Of a stretch of DNA of 64,000 nucleotides, positions 1 to 9,068 are shown one piece after another. Under the pieces are notes generated by a model. It did not search any database and was not told the DNA's origin. It worked only from the letters and a program-made list of their open reading frames with translations. Made by a program: the position numbers and the translations under genes. Within the stretch, counting starts at the first letter, position 1, and each line of letters opens with the position of its first letter. The stretch comes from Christiangramia fulva (GTDB taxonomy: Bacteria; Bacteroidota; Bacteroidia; Flavobacteriales; Flavobacteriaceae): contig NZ_CP028136.1 of NCBI RefSeq assembly GCF_003024155.1, positions 372,001 through 436,000 of the forward strand, read 5' to 3'.

Positions 1-240
1 TAAAATAGATATTCCGCGAAAATAATGATAAGGCACTTTATGCACTGCAAACAATAAGCAGAAGCCAAGCAGCAAATGAAAGAAATGAACCACCAGAAAT
101 CCGAAGGTGCTACCGTCGCCATGAAGGTAGGCAAGATTGCTACTCGCACTGTAAACCGGCAAAAATGAGAATATCGCCAACAGGCCGGCCAGTGCCCAGA
201 TCACTTTATCTCCTTTCAGATTTGAGAAAATATTGTTCAT
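1..240 (-). CDS. ftsW: Cell division protein FtsW, N-terminal part (cut by window edge)
   Basis: Only the first 80 codons are in the window. They start at the ATG at 238-240 and read towards position 1 without a stop. FtsW is the SEDS-family glycan polymerase that works with the transpeptidase FtsI at the division septum. The visible part has a short cytoplasmic N-terminus (MNNIFSNLKGDK), a first membrane segment (about residues 15-30) ending in LPVYSASSNLAY, typical of SEDS proteins, and a second hydrophobic segment rich in Phe, His and Leu (about residues 49-66). It follows murD in the same direction, the usual dcw order. RodA is the alternative, but the dcw context favours FtsW. Confidence 0.9.
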   Translation of the reverse strand, partial: MNNIFSNLKGDKVIWALAGLLAIFSFLPVYSASSNLAYLHGDGSTFGFLVVHFFHLLLGFCLLFAVHKVPYHYFRGISIL

Positions 241-253
241 TTTGTATTATCCT

Positions 254-282
254 ACCTGCAAGGTTTTTAAAACCTTCCAGGT
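254..282. repeat. 29-bp near-perfect palindrome between murD and ftsW
   Basis: The left arm ACCTGCAAGGTTTT is mirrored by AAAACCTTCCAGGT on the right, with one mismatched pair of positions in the arms. Transcribed, it would form a long hairpin in the murD-ftsW intercistronic gap. Palindromes of the ACCTG..AGGTTTT..AAAACCT..CAGGT type are, from general knowledge, a recurring intergenic element in Flavobacteriaceae. I saw only one copy here. There is no T-run after it in the minus direction, so it is a poor intrinsic terminator; it may act in mRNA processing or stability. Confidence 0.6.
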
Positions 283-296
283 CCTGAATTAATCAT

Positions 297-1634
297 TTAT
301 AAATTCCTTACCGCTTCTTTAAATTGTCTTCCGCGGTCTTCATAATTTTCAAAGAGATCAAAACTTGCACAGGCCGGGGAAAGCAAAACCGTATCTCCTT
401 TATCGGCCAGGCGATATGCTATTTGCACAGCATCTTTCATCGAGGCAGTTTCAACCATATTATCCACAATATTCCCAAAGGCGTTGACGATCTTATCGTT
501 GTCGAGCCCAAGGCAAATAATGGCTTTTACCTTTTCGTTTACCAGTGGAAGCAATTCATTGTAAACATTTCCCTTATCAACACCGCCAACGATCCAGACC
601 GTGTCGGTTTCCATACTTTCAAGAGCATAGTAGGTTGCATTGACATTTGTTGCTTTGGAATCGTTGATATAAAGCACATTATTGATCTTAAGAACTTTCT
701 CAAGCCTGTGCTCTACACCCTGGAAGTTCGCCATACTCTCTCGAATCGTCTGTTTTCTGATTCGTAGCAGCTGGGCTACAGTAGCAGCCGCCATGGCATT
801 CTTGGTGTTGTGTTTACCCTCTAAGGCAAGGTCTTTTGTTGGCATGGTAAATTTGGTGTTATTAATTTTTACAACAATATTTTCGTTTTCTATATAGGCG
901 CCATTTTCCAGTTTTTTTTCAAGCGAAAATGGCAGTTTTTGAGCTTTGATCGGGGTTTGTTTCAACTTCTTTGCTATAATTTCGTCATCGGCATCGTATA
1001 TGAAATAATCTTCTTCGGTTTGATTTTCAGTGATCCTGAATTTGGAAGCAACATAATTTTCAAGTTTATATTCATATCGATCCAGGTGATCAGGTGTGAT
1101 ATTAGTCAGAATTGCAATCTCAGGTTTGAACTTTTCAATACCATCAAGCTGAAAACTACTTAATTCCAGCACATACCAGTCTGTTGATCCTTCGGCCACC
1201 ATTTTGGCAAAACTATTCCCAACATTTCCTCCCATTTCTGAATTGATCCCACCTTCTTTCAGCACATGTTGAATGAGGTTGGTCACGGTGGTTTTACCGT
1301 TGCTACCGGTAATTCCAATAATCGGAGTTTTAGTAAACCACGAAGCAAATTCAATTTCTGATACTACAGGAATCTGCTTTTCCTTCAGTTTTACAACCAG
1401 TGGCGCCTTGTCGGGAATTCCCGGACTTTTCATTACCACATCAGCCTGAAAAATCTTCTCTTCAGTATGTTGCTCTTCTTCCCAATCGATCTCAATATTT
1501 TTAAGAACTTCTTTATATTTTGGTTTGATCTTTCCTTTATCTGAAAGGAAAACCTCATATCCTTTTTTTAATGCCAGGATGGCTGTTCCAATCCCGCTTT
1601 CGCCACCGCCCAGTATCGCTATCTTCTTCACCAT
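297..1634 (-). CDS. murD: UDP-N-acetylmuramoyl-L-alanine--D-glutamate ligase MurD
   Basis: Cytoplasmic ATP-dependent ligase that adds D-glutamate to UDP-MurNAc-L-Ala in peptidoglycan precursor synthesis. The 445 residues match the family length. The N-terminal domain opens with a Rossmann-like GGGESGIG loop (residues 9-16). The ATP-binding loop GITGSNGKTT is at 107-116, followed by the Mur-ligase central and C-terminal domains, including HNTKNAMAA and ESMETDTVWIVGG. It lies 4 bases downstream of mraY in the same direction and is followed by ftsW after a 56-base gap holding a palindrome. I see no anomaly. Confidence 0.97.
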   Translation of the reverse strand: MVKKIAILGGGESGIGTAILALKKGYEVFLSDKGKIKPKYKEVLKNIEIDWEEEQHTEEKIFQADVVMKSPGIPDKAPLVVKLKEKQIPVVSEIEFASWFTKTPIIGITGSNGKTTVTNLIQHVLKEGGINSEMGGNVGNSFAKMVAEGSTDWYVLELSSFQLDGIEKFKPEIAILTNITPDHLDRYEYKLENYVASKFRITENQTEEDYFIYDADDEIIAKKLKQTPIKAQKLPFSLEKKLENGAYIENENIVVKINNTKFTMPTKDLALEGKHNTKNAMAAATVAQLLRIRKQTIRESMANFQGVEHRLEKVLKINNVLYINDSKATNVNATYYALESMETDTVWIVGGVDKGNVYNELLPLVNEKVKAIICLGLDNDKIVNAFGNIVDNMVETASMKDAVQIAYRLADKGDTVLLSPACASFDLFENYEDRGRQFKEAVRNL

Positions 1635-1638
1635 CCTT

Positions 1639-2871
1639 TTACCTAATTTTCAGCGTCACTATGGTAAGAATTGCCAGGAAAATCCCGATAATCCAGAATC
1701 TCACTACGATCTTGCTTTCATGTTTTCCCAATTTCTGATAATGATGATGAAGCGGCGACATCAGGAAAATTCGCCTTCCTTCTCCATATTTTCGCCTGGT
1801 ATATTTAAACCACGAAACCTGCATGACCACTGAAAGATTTTCCACCAAAAAAATTCCGCATAAAAGAGGGATCAGTAATTCTTTTCTTGTCGCGATGGCC
1901 AGTACCGCGATTATACCGCCAATGGTAAGACTTCCCGTGTCACCCATAAAAACCTGCGCCGGATAGGTATTATACCAGAGAAAACCGACCAGTGCACCGG
2001 CAAAAGCGGTAATAAAAATGGTCATTTCACCCGAACGCGGGATATACATGATATTGAGATAATCTGAGAAAATGATGTTACCCGAAACCCAGGCAAAGAT
2101 CCCCAGGGTAAGTACAATTATCGCTGAGGAGCCTGCCGCGAGGCCGTCAATTCCATCGGTGAGGTTCGCCCCGTTAGAGACTGCGGTAACGATAAAGATC
2201 ACAATAGGAATAAAAATCAGCCAGGCGTATTTTGCAAATTCCGGATTTATCCAGCTTATAAGCCTGGAATAATCAAATTCATTGTTTTTTACAAAAGGAA
2301 TTGTGGTGGTGGTATTTTTCACCTCCGGCCCCATATCCACAACTTCGGTCCTGGCGATCACATCTTGCGTCGGCGTCGTAACGGTGGTTACATCTTTGGT
2401 GGTGATCTGCGGATGAAAATACATGGTGCAACCCACGATCAAACCAAGACCAATTTGCCCGATCACCTTGAATTTGCCTTTAAGCCCTTGCTTATCTTTT
2501 TTGAAAGTTTTGATGTAATCATCAATGAAACCGATGGTTCCCATCCATAGTGTTGTAACGAGTAGAAGAATTATATAGATATTTTCAAGTTTGGCAAAAA
2601 GAAGAACCGGAATGATCGTTGAAAAAATAATGATCACCCCACCCATTGTTGGTGTTCCAGATTTTTCACTTTGACCCTCGAGACCCAGATCCCGCACGCT
2701 TTCTCCAACCTGTTTTACCAACAGATAATTTATAATTCTCTTACCGTAAATTGTAGAAATGAGCAGGGATAAAATGATCGCCATCGCTGAACGAAACGAA
2801 ATATACTGGAAAAGCTGTGCTCCCGGAAGCTGATATTCACTCTCTAAATATTGAAAAAGGTAATAGAGCAT
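1639..2871 (-). CDS. mraY: Phospho-N-acetylmuramoyl-pentapeptide-transferase MraY
   Basis: Integral membrane enzyme that transfers phospho-MurNAc-pentapeptide to undecaprenyl phosphate, making lipid I. It has many membrane segments and family motifs: the cytoplasmic GTPTMGG (72-78), FIDDYIK, the [15 protein letters not shown] loop with catalytic Asp residues, and the C-terminal [11 protein letters not shown]. At 410 residues it is about 50 longer than the enteric enzyme. The extra part is a Thr/Val/Glu-rich stretch around residues 155-205 between membrane segments. Its ATG overlaps the murE stop by one base (TAATG), which suggests translational coupling. Confidence 0.97.
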   Translation of the reverse strand: MLYYLFQYLESEYQLPGAQLFQYISFRSAMAIILSLLISTIYGKRIINYLLVKQVGESVRDLGLEGQSEKSGTPTMGGVIIIFSTIIPVLLFAKLENIYIILLLVTTLWMGTIGFIDDYIKTFKKDKQGLKGKFKVIGQIGLGLIVGCTMYFHPQITTKDVTTVTTPTQDVIARTEVVDMGPEVKNTTTTIPFVKNNEFDYSRLISWINPEFAKYAWLIFIPIVIFIVTAVSNGANLTDGIDGLAAGSSAIIVLTLGIFAWVSGNIIFSDYLNIMYIPRSGEMTIFITAFAGALVGFLWYNTYPAQVFMGDTGSLTIGGIIAVLAIATRKELLIPLLCGIFLVENLSVVMQVSWFKYTRRKYGEGRRIFLMSPLHHHYQKLGKHESKIVVRFWIIGIFLAILTIVTLKIR

Positions 2872-4337
2872 TATTTATCCAGTTCTTTTAAAGTTTGGGT
2901 TACAATTTTGAAATCGTCAAAATCAAATTTTTCACCGTTAATTTCCTGATAGGTTTCATGGCCTTTACCGGCGATGAGAATGATATCGTTTTGCCTGGCC
3001 AGCTGACAGGCCATTTTAATTGCCTGTTTTCTATTAGTGACGCTCATTGTTTTTTTGAAATTCTGAGGCTGCACACCAGCTTCCACATCTTTAATGATCT
3101 TTTCGGGATCTTCGGTACGCGGATTATCGCTGGTAAAGATCACTTTGGTGCTCAAGGCAGAAGCGATATGGCCCATTTTAGGCCTCTTCGTGGTGTCGCG
3201 ATCTCCTCCACAACCCACCACGGTGATCAATTCTTCATTTTTTGTGCGGATGCTGTTAATGGTTTCAAGCACATTTTTAAGCGCGTCGGGCGTATGAGCG
3301 TAATCGACGATTGCCGTAATTTTTTCTTTTTCTGAAATCACATATTGAAACCTTCCGTTTACCGATCTCAGCTCACTGATGAGTTTTAAGATTTCGAGGG
3401 TTTCCAAACCGAGAAGGTCGGCCGTTGCGAAAATCGCCAGGACATTATAAGCGTTAAAACTTCCTATTAATCTTGACCAGACTTCCTGGTCGTTTATTTT
3501 CAGAAGCAAACCGGTAAACTGGTTTTCCAGGATCTGCGCTCTATAATCGGCATACGATTTTAAGGCGTAGGTATATTTTTTAGCTTTTGTATTCTGAAGC
3601 ATCACCAATCCGTTCTTATCATCAACATTCGAAAGCGCAAAAGCCGAAGCAGGCAGTTCATCAAAAAACCGCTTTTTAACATCGCGATAGTCTGCGAAGG
3701 TTTTATGATAATCGAGATGATCGTGTGATAAATTGGTGAAAATTCCTCCCACGAATTTCAAGGCTGTTGTGCGGTGCTGATCGATCCCGTGAGAACTTAC
3801 TTCCATAAAGCAAAATTCCACTCCAACATCATTCATCTTTTTCAGATAAGAATTGATAGTAATAGAATCTGGAGTGGTTCGGATGGCTTCATACTGCTTA
3901 TCGCCTACCATGACTTTTACGGTTGAAAGAAGCCCGGCCTTAAAACCTGCGTTGGTGAAAAGATCGTAGAGGAGGGTGGCAATAGTAGTTTTTCCATTGG
4001 TACCGGTAACGCCAACCAGTTTTAATTTTTCTGATGGCGTATCGTAATAATTGGAAGCCATATAAGCCAGGGCTTTTTTGGTGTCTTTTACTTCCACATA
4101 AGTAACGCCGTTCACCTTTTTCTCAGGCATCTGCTCGCAGATGATGGCGATCGCGCCCTGATCTTCGGCTTTTTTAATAAAATCATGTCCGTCAGAAACT
4201 GTTCCGCGGATCGCTACAAATACGTCATTCAACTGGACCTTACGGGAGTCGAACTGAAGCGAATTAATGCTTACGCCGGTGTCGCCGGCAACCGCCTCCA
4301 TATTTACCCTGTAAAGTATATCCTTTAAAATTTTCAA
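2871..4337 (-). CDS. murE: UDP-N-acetylmuramoyl-tripeptide ligase MurE, meso-diaminopimelate type
   Basis: Adds the third stem-peptide residue to UDP-MurNAc-L-Ala-D-Glu. ATP loop [10 protein letters not shown] at residues 109-118, central-domain motif [12 protein letters not shown], and a C-terminal DNPR at 404-407. DNPR is the established signature of meso-diaminopimelate specificity, as against lysine. The 488 residues are normal. The start ATG overlaps the ftsI stop by 4 bases (ATGA), and the stop overlaps the mraY start by one base, so ftsI-murE-mraY look tightly coupled. Confidence 0.97.
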   Translation of the reverse strand: MKILKDILYRVNMEAVAGDTGVSINSLQFDSRKVQLNDVFVAIRGTVSDGHDFIKKAEDQGAIAIICEQMPEKKVNGVTYVEVKDTKKALAYMASNYYDTPSEKLKLVGVTGTNGKTTIATLLYDLFTNAGFKAGLLSTVKVMVGDKQYEAIRTTPDSITINSYLKKMNDVGVEFCFMEVSSHGIDQHRTTALKFVGGIFTNLSHDHLDYHKTFADYRDVKKRFFDELPASAFALSNVDDKNGLVMLQNTKAKKYTYALKSYADYRAQILENQFTGLLLKINDQEVWSRLIGSFNAYNVLAIFATADLLGLETLEILKLISELRSVNGRFQYVISEKEKITAIVDYAHTPDALKNVLETINSIRTKNEELITVVGCGGDRDTTKRPKMGHIASALSTKVIFTSDNPRTEDPEKIIKDVEAGVQPQNFKKTMSVTNRKQAIKMACQLARQNDIILIAGKGHETYQEINGEKFDFDDFKIVTQTLKELDK

Positions 4338-6325
4338 CTTACTTCCAGTTTTACTTTCTGATTATTTTTAACCTTTTGCCCGGCAGCGACCGATTGTCTC
4401 CTAACTTCCCCGCTGCCATCTATATAAACTTCAAGTCCAAGATTTTCGAGGATAGAAACCGCATCCATGGCCGGCATTCCGGTCACATCGGGCATCAGTA
4501 ATTTCTCATTCTGAACTTTGGCATAATATTTTTCAAAATCGGATTTCACCTTCGGATCCTTAATTTCTAGTGACTGGATGGAATCCATAACCGGGGTATC
4601 GGTGTAAATTTTTTGAGCGATATCTTTGAAAACGGGGGCCGCCACGATATTACCATAATAGCCCTTGCTCCTTTTAGGCTTGTGAATTACTACGATACAG
4701 GAATATTTAGGATGGTCGGCAGGGAAATAACCTGCAAAAGAGGCGATATATCGGCCGGGTTCAATCCAGTATTCGGTCTGGCAGGTTCCTGTTTTCCCAG
4801 CCATCGAAAAGTTTTCAGTATAAATATTGGTCGCCGTTCCTCGTTTGACCACATTTTTCATCATTTCACGAACTTTATGCGCTGTCTCTTTGGAACAAAC
4901 CGAAGGATTCATCACTTCAGTATCCATTTCCATAATCACCTTATCGCGGTCTTTCACTTCCTTTATAAAATGCGGCTTCACCATCACACCATCATTGGCT
5001 ATAGCGTTATAAAAAGTGAGCGTTTGTAAGGGAGTGATCGCCACGCCATAACCAAAAGCCATCCACGGAAGGCTCAAACCATTCCACGATTTGTCTTGAG
5101 GGTGAGGGATTCGGGGAGATCCCTCACCTTTAATTTCAAGACCAATCTTGCGGTTAAGCCCCATAGCATCAAGTCGGTTAACAAATTTCTCGGGGTGATT
5201 GCCATAAGCATTAGTGATCATTTTACTGAAAGCAGTATTCGAAGAAACCTCAAAAGCGCGGGCCGCAGAGATCTTTCCGAAGCCGCCATGATGGGAATCC
5301 CTTACCGCACGACCGTAGAAATAGGTTACGCCTTTTTCAGTATCAATAACCTGATTCGTGTCAATAACTTTATCTTCAAGCGCGGCCACCATGGCCATTA
5401 GCTTGAAAGTCGAACCCGGTTCATGAGCCTCATAAACCGCGTAATTTCTTTTTTCGTAATAAGTGCCGTTTTCGGTGCGTCCAAGATTGGAAACAGCTTT
5501 GATCTCGCCGGTTTTGGTTTCCATGACGATTACCGTACCGTGTTCAGCTTCAAAATATTCGAGCTGCCTGAGCAAAGAATGATGTGCGATATCCTGAATG
5601 TTCACATCTATAGTAGAGATTACGTCGTAACCGTCTTCAGGTTCTACCTCATTATTATCACTGATAGGCTTCCACTGCCCTTTAGCAATTTTTTGCTTTA
5701 ACTGTCGGCCGTCAGTTCCTCTTAAAAAATGACCAAAAGCTCCTTCCAGACCTACGCGGGTGAAATAACCATTTTCGTCTTTTCGTTCATAGCCGACCGT
5801 TCTCTCTCCCATTTTACCCAGCGGATGTTCCCTCACCGTACTTTGCTCGGTGATCATACCACCCTTATAGGCTCCAAGATTAAACATTGGAAAATTCTTG
5901 ATCTTCATATAATCTGAATAGCCCAGATTTCTTGCAATAAGCAAATACCGCTGATGGTTCGCCCGAGCCGTTCTCAGTTTTTGATTATAATAAGAAGAAG
6001 GTTTTCCAAACATTTTGGATAGCTCCCTGGAAAGCGGCCCAATATTAGTTTCGAAATCTTTATCAGAAACGGTGACTGCATCAAAACGAACGTCGTATTT
6101 CGGAACCGAAGTCGCCAGTAAGTTTCCATTCACGTCATAAAGATTGCCACGGTTAGCCGGAATCTTAAAATTCCTGAAGACTCTTTCTTCAGCAAGTTCC
6201 CGGTAATGATCCCCCTGAACAAACTGAATATCGATCAGTTTGGCGCCGACGGCTATCGCAAAAATAAAGAGACAGCCAGCCACGAAGTACATTCGGTTCA
6301 GGATGTTTTTTTCGGTTGTCGCCAT
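4334..6325 (-). CDS. ftsI: Penicillin-binding protein FtsI (PBP3-like) with C-terminal PASTA domain
   Basis: Septal peptidoglycan transpeptidase. It has a single N-terminal membrane anchor (about 11-30), a PBP dimerisation domain, then the transpeptidase domain with the three active-site motifs: STFK at 305-308 (Ser305 nucleophile), SSN at 361-363 and KTG at 511-513. The last about 60 residues (from LLMPDVTGMPAMDAV) form a PASTA domain, which enteric FtsI lacks but Bacteroidota homologues commonly have. 663 residues. It sits between ftsL and murE in canonical dcw order. Confidence 0.95.
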   Translation of the reverse strand: MATTEKNILNRMYFVAGCLFIFAIAVGAKLIDIQFVQGDHYRELAEERVFRNFKIPANRGNLYDVNGNLLATSVPKYDVRFDAVTVSDKDFETNIGPLSRELSKMFGKPSSYYNQKLRTARANHQRYLLIARNLGYSDYMKIKNFPMFNLGAYKGGMITEQSTVREHPLGKMGERTVGYERKDENGYFTRVGLEGAFGHFLRGTDGRQLKQKIAKGQWKPISDNNEVEPEDGYDVISTIDVNIQDIAHHSLLRQLEYFEAEHGTVIVMETKTGEIKAVSNLGRTENGTYYEKRNYAVYEAHEPGSTFKLMAMVAALEDKVIDTNQVIDTEKGVTYFYGRAVRDSHHGGFGKISAARAFEVSSNTAFSKMITNAYGNHPEKFVNRLDAMGLNRKIGLEIKGEGSPRIPHPQDKSWNGLSLPWMAFGYGVAITPLQTLTFYNAIANDGVMVKPHFIKEVKDRDKVIMEMDTEVMNPSVCSKETAHKVREMMKNVVKRGTATNIYTENFSMAGKTGTCQTEYWIEPGRYIASFAGYFPADHPKYSCIVVIHKPKRSKGYYGNIVAAPVFKDIAQKIYTDTPVMDSIQSLEIKDPKVKSDFEKYYAKVQNEKLLMPDVTGMPAMDAVSILENLGLEVYIDGSGEVRRQSVAAGQKVKNNQKVKLEVS

Positions 6326-6331
6326 CTCAGC

Positions 6332-6649
6332 TTAATCTTTAATTATCACTTTTATTTTGTTGGGCGGGACCTCTGAAGGCCCAATACCCTTTCCAGCCAT
6401 TTTATTGGTGATGGTAGATTCCATCTTTATTTTCATCAAATCTGAACGTCTCTCTACAAATTCACTTCTTAGTGCTCTCACCTCATTATTCAGTCTTGCA
6501 ATCTCATGTACTTTTCGTTCTGCACTATGAGAACTTGCGATCATGATGATGGCCAGAATGGTGCAGAAAACGATGAAACGCCAGTTTTTAACCGCGTCAT
6601 TACTGATTAGGAAATTCGCTTTAAGAATGTTGTAAAAACCCTGTTTCAT
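6332..6649 (-). CDS. ftsL: FtsL-like divisome protein
   Basis: 105-residue bitopic membrane protein between rsmH and ftsI, the position always taken by ftsL. A membrane segment (about 24-39, FIVFCTILAIIMIASS) is followed by a heptad-patterned helix (about 42-75) that fits the coiled coil through which FtsL pairs with FtsB-like partners. FtsL sequences diverge strongly, so the call rests on size, topology and position. Homologues are sometimes mislabelled S-adenosyl-methyltransferase because of the neighbour. It starts 2 bases after the rsmH stop. Confidence 0.8.
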   Translation of the reverse strand: MKQGFYNILKANFLISNDAVKNWRFIVFCTILAIIMIASSHSAERKVHEIARLNNEVRALRSEFVERRSDLMKIKMESTITNKMAGKGIGPSEVPPNKIKVIIKD

Positions 6650-6651
6650 TT

Positions 6652-7548
6652 TTAAAGTTTTTCAGCTATTCTAAGTTTTGCGCTTCTCGCACGATTATTC
6701 TGTTTTATCTCTTCTTTTGAAGGAACGATTAGTTTTCCCACTTTTTTAAAAGGAACCGATACATTTCCGAACATATCTTTCTCGGGTTCCCCTTTAAACA
6801 ATCCGCTTCTTATATATCGTTTCACTAACCGGTCTTCGAGCGAGTGATAGGAGATCAAACTCAACCTGCCTCCTTCTTTTACGATCTCTTCGGTTTGTGA
6901 TAAAAATTCTTTCAAAACCTCAATTTCCTGGTTCACTTCAATACGCAAAGCCTGATAGATCTGCGCAAGGATTTTATTCTCTCTTCCTTTAAAAAGCAAC
7001 GGCTTCAGCAAATCGTTCAGCTGTTCGCTGGTTTCTATCGGCTTGTTCTTTCGCTCACTCACAATAGTTCTGGCGAGTTTCGGCGCATTCTTCAGCTCGG
7101 CATATTCATAAAACATATCTCGCAGCTGCTCCTCTTCATAATTATTGATCACTTCATAAGCGCTGAGCTTATTTTTCTGATCCATCCTCATATCCAACTT
7201 CGCATCGAACCGGGTTGAAAATCCTCTTTCCGCTTCATTGAACTGATGAGAGGAAACCCCAAAATCGCCAAGAATTCCGTCTACTTTTCGAACTCCGTAA
7301 AAACGGAGAAAGCGTTTCAGGTATCTGAAATTCTCGTTGATGAGCGTAAACCTGTCGTCTTCAATTGTATTTCTAAGAGCGTCTTTATCCTGATCAAAGG
7401 CATACAATTTGCCTTTTTCACCAAGTCTTGAAAGTATTTCCCGGGAATGGCCGCCACCACCAAAAGTCACATCTACATAAATTCCGTCGGGTTTAACAGC
7501 AAGACCATCCACCGATTCTTTTAACAGAACAGGGTTATGATATTCCAT
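6652..7548 (-). CDS. rsmH: 16S rRNA (cytosine1402-N4)-methyltransferase RsmH
   Basis: SAM-dependent enzyme that methylates N4 of C1402 in the 16S rRNA decoding centre. Family motifs are visible: HNPVLLKESVDGL at the N-terminus, the SAM loop VDVTFGGGGHSREIL, GDFGVSSHQ, and the C-terminal SYHSLEDRLVKRYIR. 298 residues, normal length. Its ATG lies inside the end of mraZ (14-base overlap), so the two are probably translated together. Confidence 0.97.
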   Translation of the reverse strand: MEYHNPVLLKESVDGLAVKPDGIYVDVTFGGGGHSREILSRLGEKGKLYAFDQDKDALRNTIEDDRFTLINENFRYLKRFLRFYGVRKVDGILGDFGVSSHQFNEAERGFSTRFDAKLDMRMDQKNKLSAYEVINNYEEEQLRDMFYEYAELKNAPKLARTIVSERKNKPIETSEQLNDLLKPLLFKGRENKILAQIYQALRIEVNQEIEVLKEFLSQTEEIVKEGGRLSLISYHSLEDRLVKRYIRSGLFKGEPEKDMFGNVSVPFKKVGKLIVPSKEEIKQNNRARSAKLRIAEKL

Positions 7549-8002
7549 CCATATCTTCGTTACCCATCACTTCTTCCGCCAGATCGCCAAAATCGTCGGA
7601 AGCAGCTTCTATGGCATTTTCATACTTTTCCTTATCCCAGATCTCCACAATATTGATCGCCGAAGAGATCACGATCTCTTTATCGATTCCGGCGAAAGCG
7701 GTAAGATCTTTAGGAATGAGAAGCCGGCCATTGGCATCGACCTCCACAGTTTTCACCCCGGCGGTAAACCTCCTGATGAAATCGTTATTCTTCTTTTTGA
7801 AACGGTTAAGTCCGTTCATTTTTTTCATCAGCACATTCCATTCACTCATCGGGTACAGCTCAAGGCAATTCTGAAAAACCGCCCGCTTGATCACAAATCC
7901 CTCCTGCAACATTGGCGCAAGCTGCTTCTTCAATGCTGAAGGCACCATAAGCCGGCCCTTCGCATCAACTTTGCATTCGTATGTTCCAATGAGATTTACC
8001 AC
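7535..8002 (-). CDS. mraZ: Transcriptional regulator / division protein MraZ
   Basis: First gene of the dcw cluster. MraZ is a DNA-binding protein of two SpoVT-AbrB-like halves that forms a ring and represses its own operon. Both halves are visible: YECKVDAKGRLMVPSAL (8-24) and VEVDANGRLLIPKDL. 155 residues, close to the family norm. The start used is GTG at 8000-8002, preceded by AAAGGA. This start lies in GTGGTAAAT, the same core sequence as the three upstream operator boxes. The next Met would delete the first AbrB half, so I keep GTG. Confidence 0.95.
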   Translation of the reverse strand: MVNLIGTYECKVDAKGRLMVPSALKKQLAPMLQEGFVIKRAVFQNCLELYPMSEWNVLMKKMNGLNRFKKKNNDFIRRFTAGVKTVEVDANGRLLIPKDLTAFAGIDKEIVISSAINIVEIWDKEKYENAIEAASDDFGDLAEEVMGNEDMDGIS

Positions 8003-8020
8003 TGATTTCCTTTATAGAGC

Positions 8021-8064
8021 CAAATATATTGAAAATATTACCACAATTTACCACTTTTTACCAC
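8021..8064 (-). promoter_or_regulatory. mraZ promoter -7 box with three-box MraZ operator
   Basis: On the minus strand TATATTTG (8021-8028) matches the Bacteroidota -7 consensus TAnnTTTG. Just upstream, GTGGTAA occurs three times, at 8058-8064, 8048-8054 and 8038-8044, exactly 10 bp apart, so all three face the same side of the helix. Tandem GTGG/TGGG-type repeats at 10-bp spacing are the known MraZ-binding arrangement in other bacteria. Their position over the upstream promoter region fits autorepression. That MraZ binds here is inference. Confidence 0.75.
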
Positions 8065-8259
8065 AATGTTGATAAGTTTCACCCTTCTATGTAATTGAAA
8101 ACCTTTGAAATAGCCCTATTTACTTAGGATTCAGTATTTTGAAAAAAGGTGGAGAATTGTGGAAAAGAAAGCTTCCAATTTGTGGAAATTTTAGAATTCC
8201 CACTTTCGGAAAATGCCATGGCAGTTAAGCAAAAATGATTATACTTGTATCGAAATCGC

Positions 8260-8267
8260 TATATTTG
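8260..8267 (+). promoter_or_regulatory. Putative -7 promoter element for the alpha/beta hydrolase gene
   Basis: TATATTTG, a full match to TAnnTTTG, 25 bases upstream of the ATG at 8293 and followed by CGA as in many flavobacterial promoters. A TTG at 8245-8247 is only 12 bases away, closer than the usual 19, so the -33 element is uncertain. Confidence 0.55.
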
Positions 8268-8292
8268 CGATTGCTAACCGCAAAGGCAATCA

Positions 8293-9057
8293 ATGAAAGA
8301 TCACTTACGGCAAGAGGGAAAATTCACATATCTTGAAAAAGGCGAAGGCACTCCAATTGTTATCCTTCACGGACTTATGGGAGGCCTGAGCAATTTTGAC
8401 GGCGTGGTAGATTATTTTCCCGAGAACGGCTATAAAGTGCTGATCCCGGAACTCCCTCTTTACTCCATGTCGCTTCTTAAAACAAGCGTTGGCACATTTG
8501 CCAGATATCTCAAGGAATTTATAGATTTTAAAGGCTACAAAGAAGTGATCCTGCTTGGAAATTCTCTGGGCGGCCACATTGCTTTACTGGCGACAAAAAT
8601 GTTCCCCGAAGTAGTAAAAGCTCTTGTGATCACCGGTAGTTCAGGGCTTTATGAAAATGCGATGGGTGAAAGTTATCCTCGTCGCGGCGATTATGAATTC
8701 ATAAAAAAGAAGGCCCAGGCGGTTTTTTATGATCCTGAGGTTGCTACACAGGAAATAGTTGATGATGTGTATAAAACCGTGAGCGATCGCAATAAACTGG
8801 TTAAGACCCTGGCCATCGCTAAAAGCGCTATTCGGCATAATATGGCTAAAGATCTGCCAAAAATGGGCACCCCAACCTGTATTATCTGGGGAAAAAACGA
8901 TTCGGTTACCCCACCGGAGGTCGCTGAAGATTTTGAACGCCTTCTTCCCGACGCCGATCTTTTCTGGATCGACAAATGCGGACATGCTGCGATGATGGAA
9001 CATCCCGGGGAGTTCAACAAAGTGCTTCACGCCTGGTTCAAAAAAAGGGATATCTAA
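8293..9057 (+). CDS. Alpha/beta-fold hydrolase
   Basis: 254-residue cytoplasmic protein of the alpha/beta-hydrolase superfamily. The oxyanion-loop motif HGLMGG is at 26-31 and the nucleophile elbow GNSLGG at 89-94, with Ser91. Asp203 (in IWGKNDSVTPP) and His231 (in DKCGHAAMMEHP) complete a plausible catalytic triad. The substrate cannot be told from sequence. It is transcribed divergently from mraZ and followed by engB after 11 bases, so the two probably share a transcript. The ATG 25 bases after a TATATTTG promoter box supports this start. Confidence 0.9.
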   Translation: MKDHLRQEGKFTYLEKGEGTPIVILHGLMGGLSNFDGVVDYFPENGYKVLIPELPLYSMSLLKTSVGTFARYLKEFIDFKGYKEVILLGNSLGGHIALLATKMFPEVVKALVITGSSGLYENAMGESYPRRGDYEFIKKKAQAVFYDPEVATQEIVDDVYKTVSDRNKLVKTLAIAKSAIRHNMAKDLPKMGTPTCIIWGKNDSVTPPEVAEDFERLLPDADLFWIDKCGHAAMMEHPGEFNKVLHAWFKKRDI

Positions 9058-9068
9058 AAATCCAAAAT

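Noticed and set aside
324..1163. Several open frames on the plus strand opposite murD
   Set aside because: They lie wholly antisense to a clear murD with strong family motifs, have no signal or family features and arise from its codon bias.
8976..9068. Longer N-terminus for EngB starting at 8976
   Set aside because: The extra 31 residues lie within the hydrolase gene in another frame and are not part of the EngB family.
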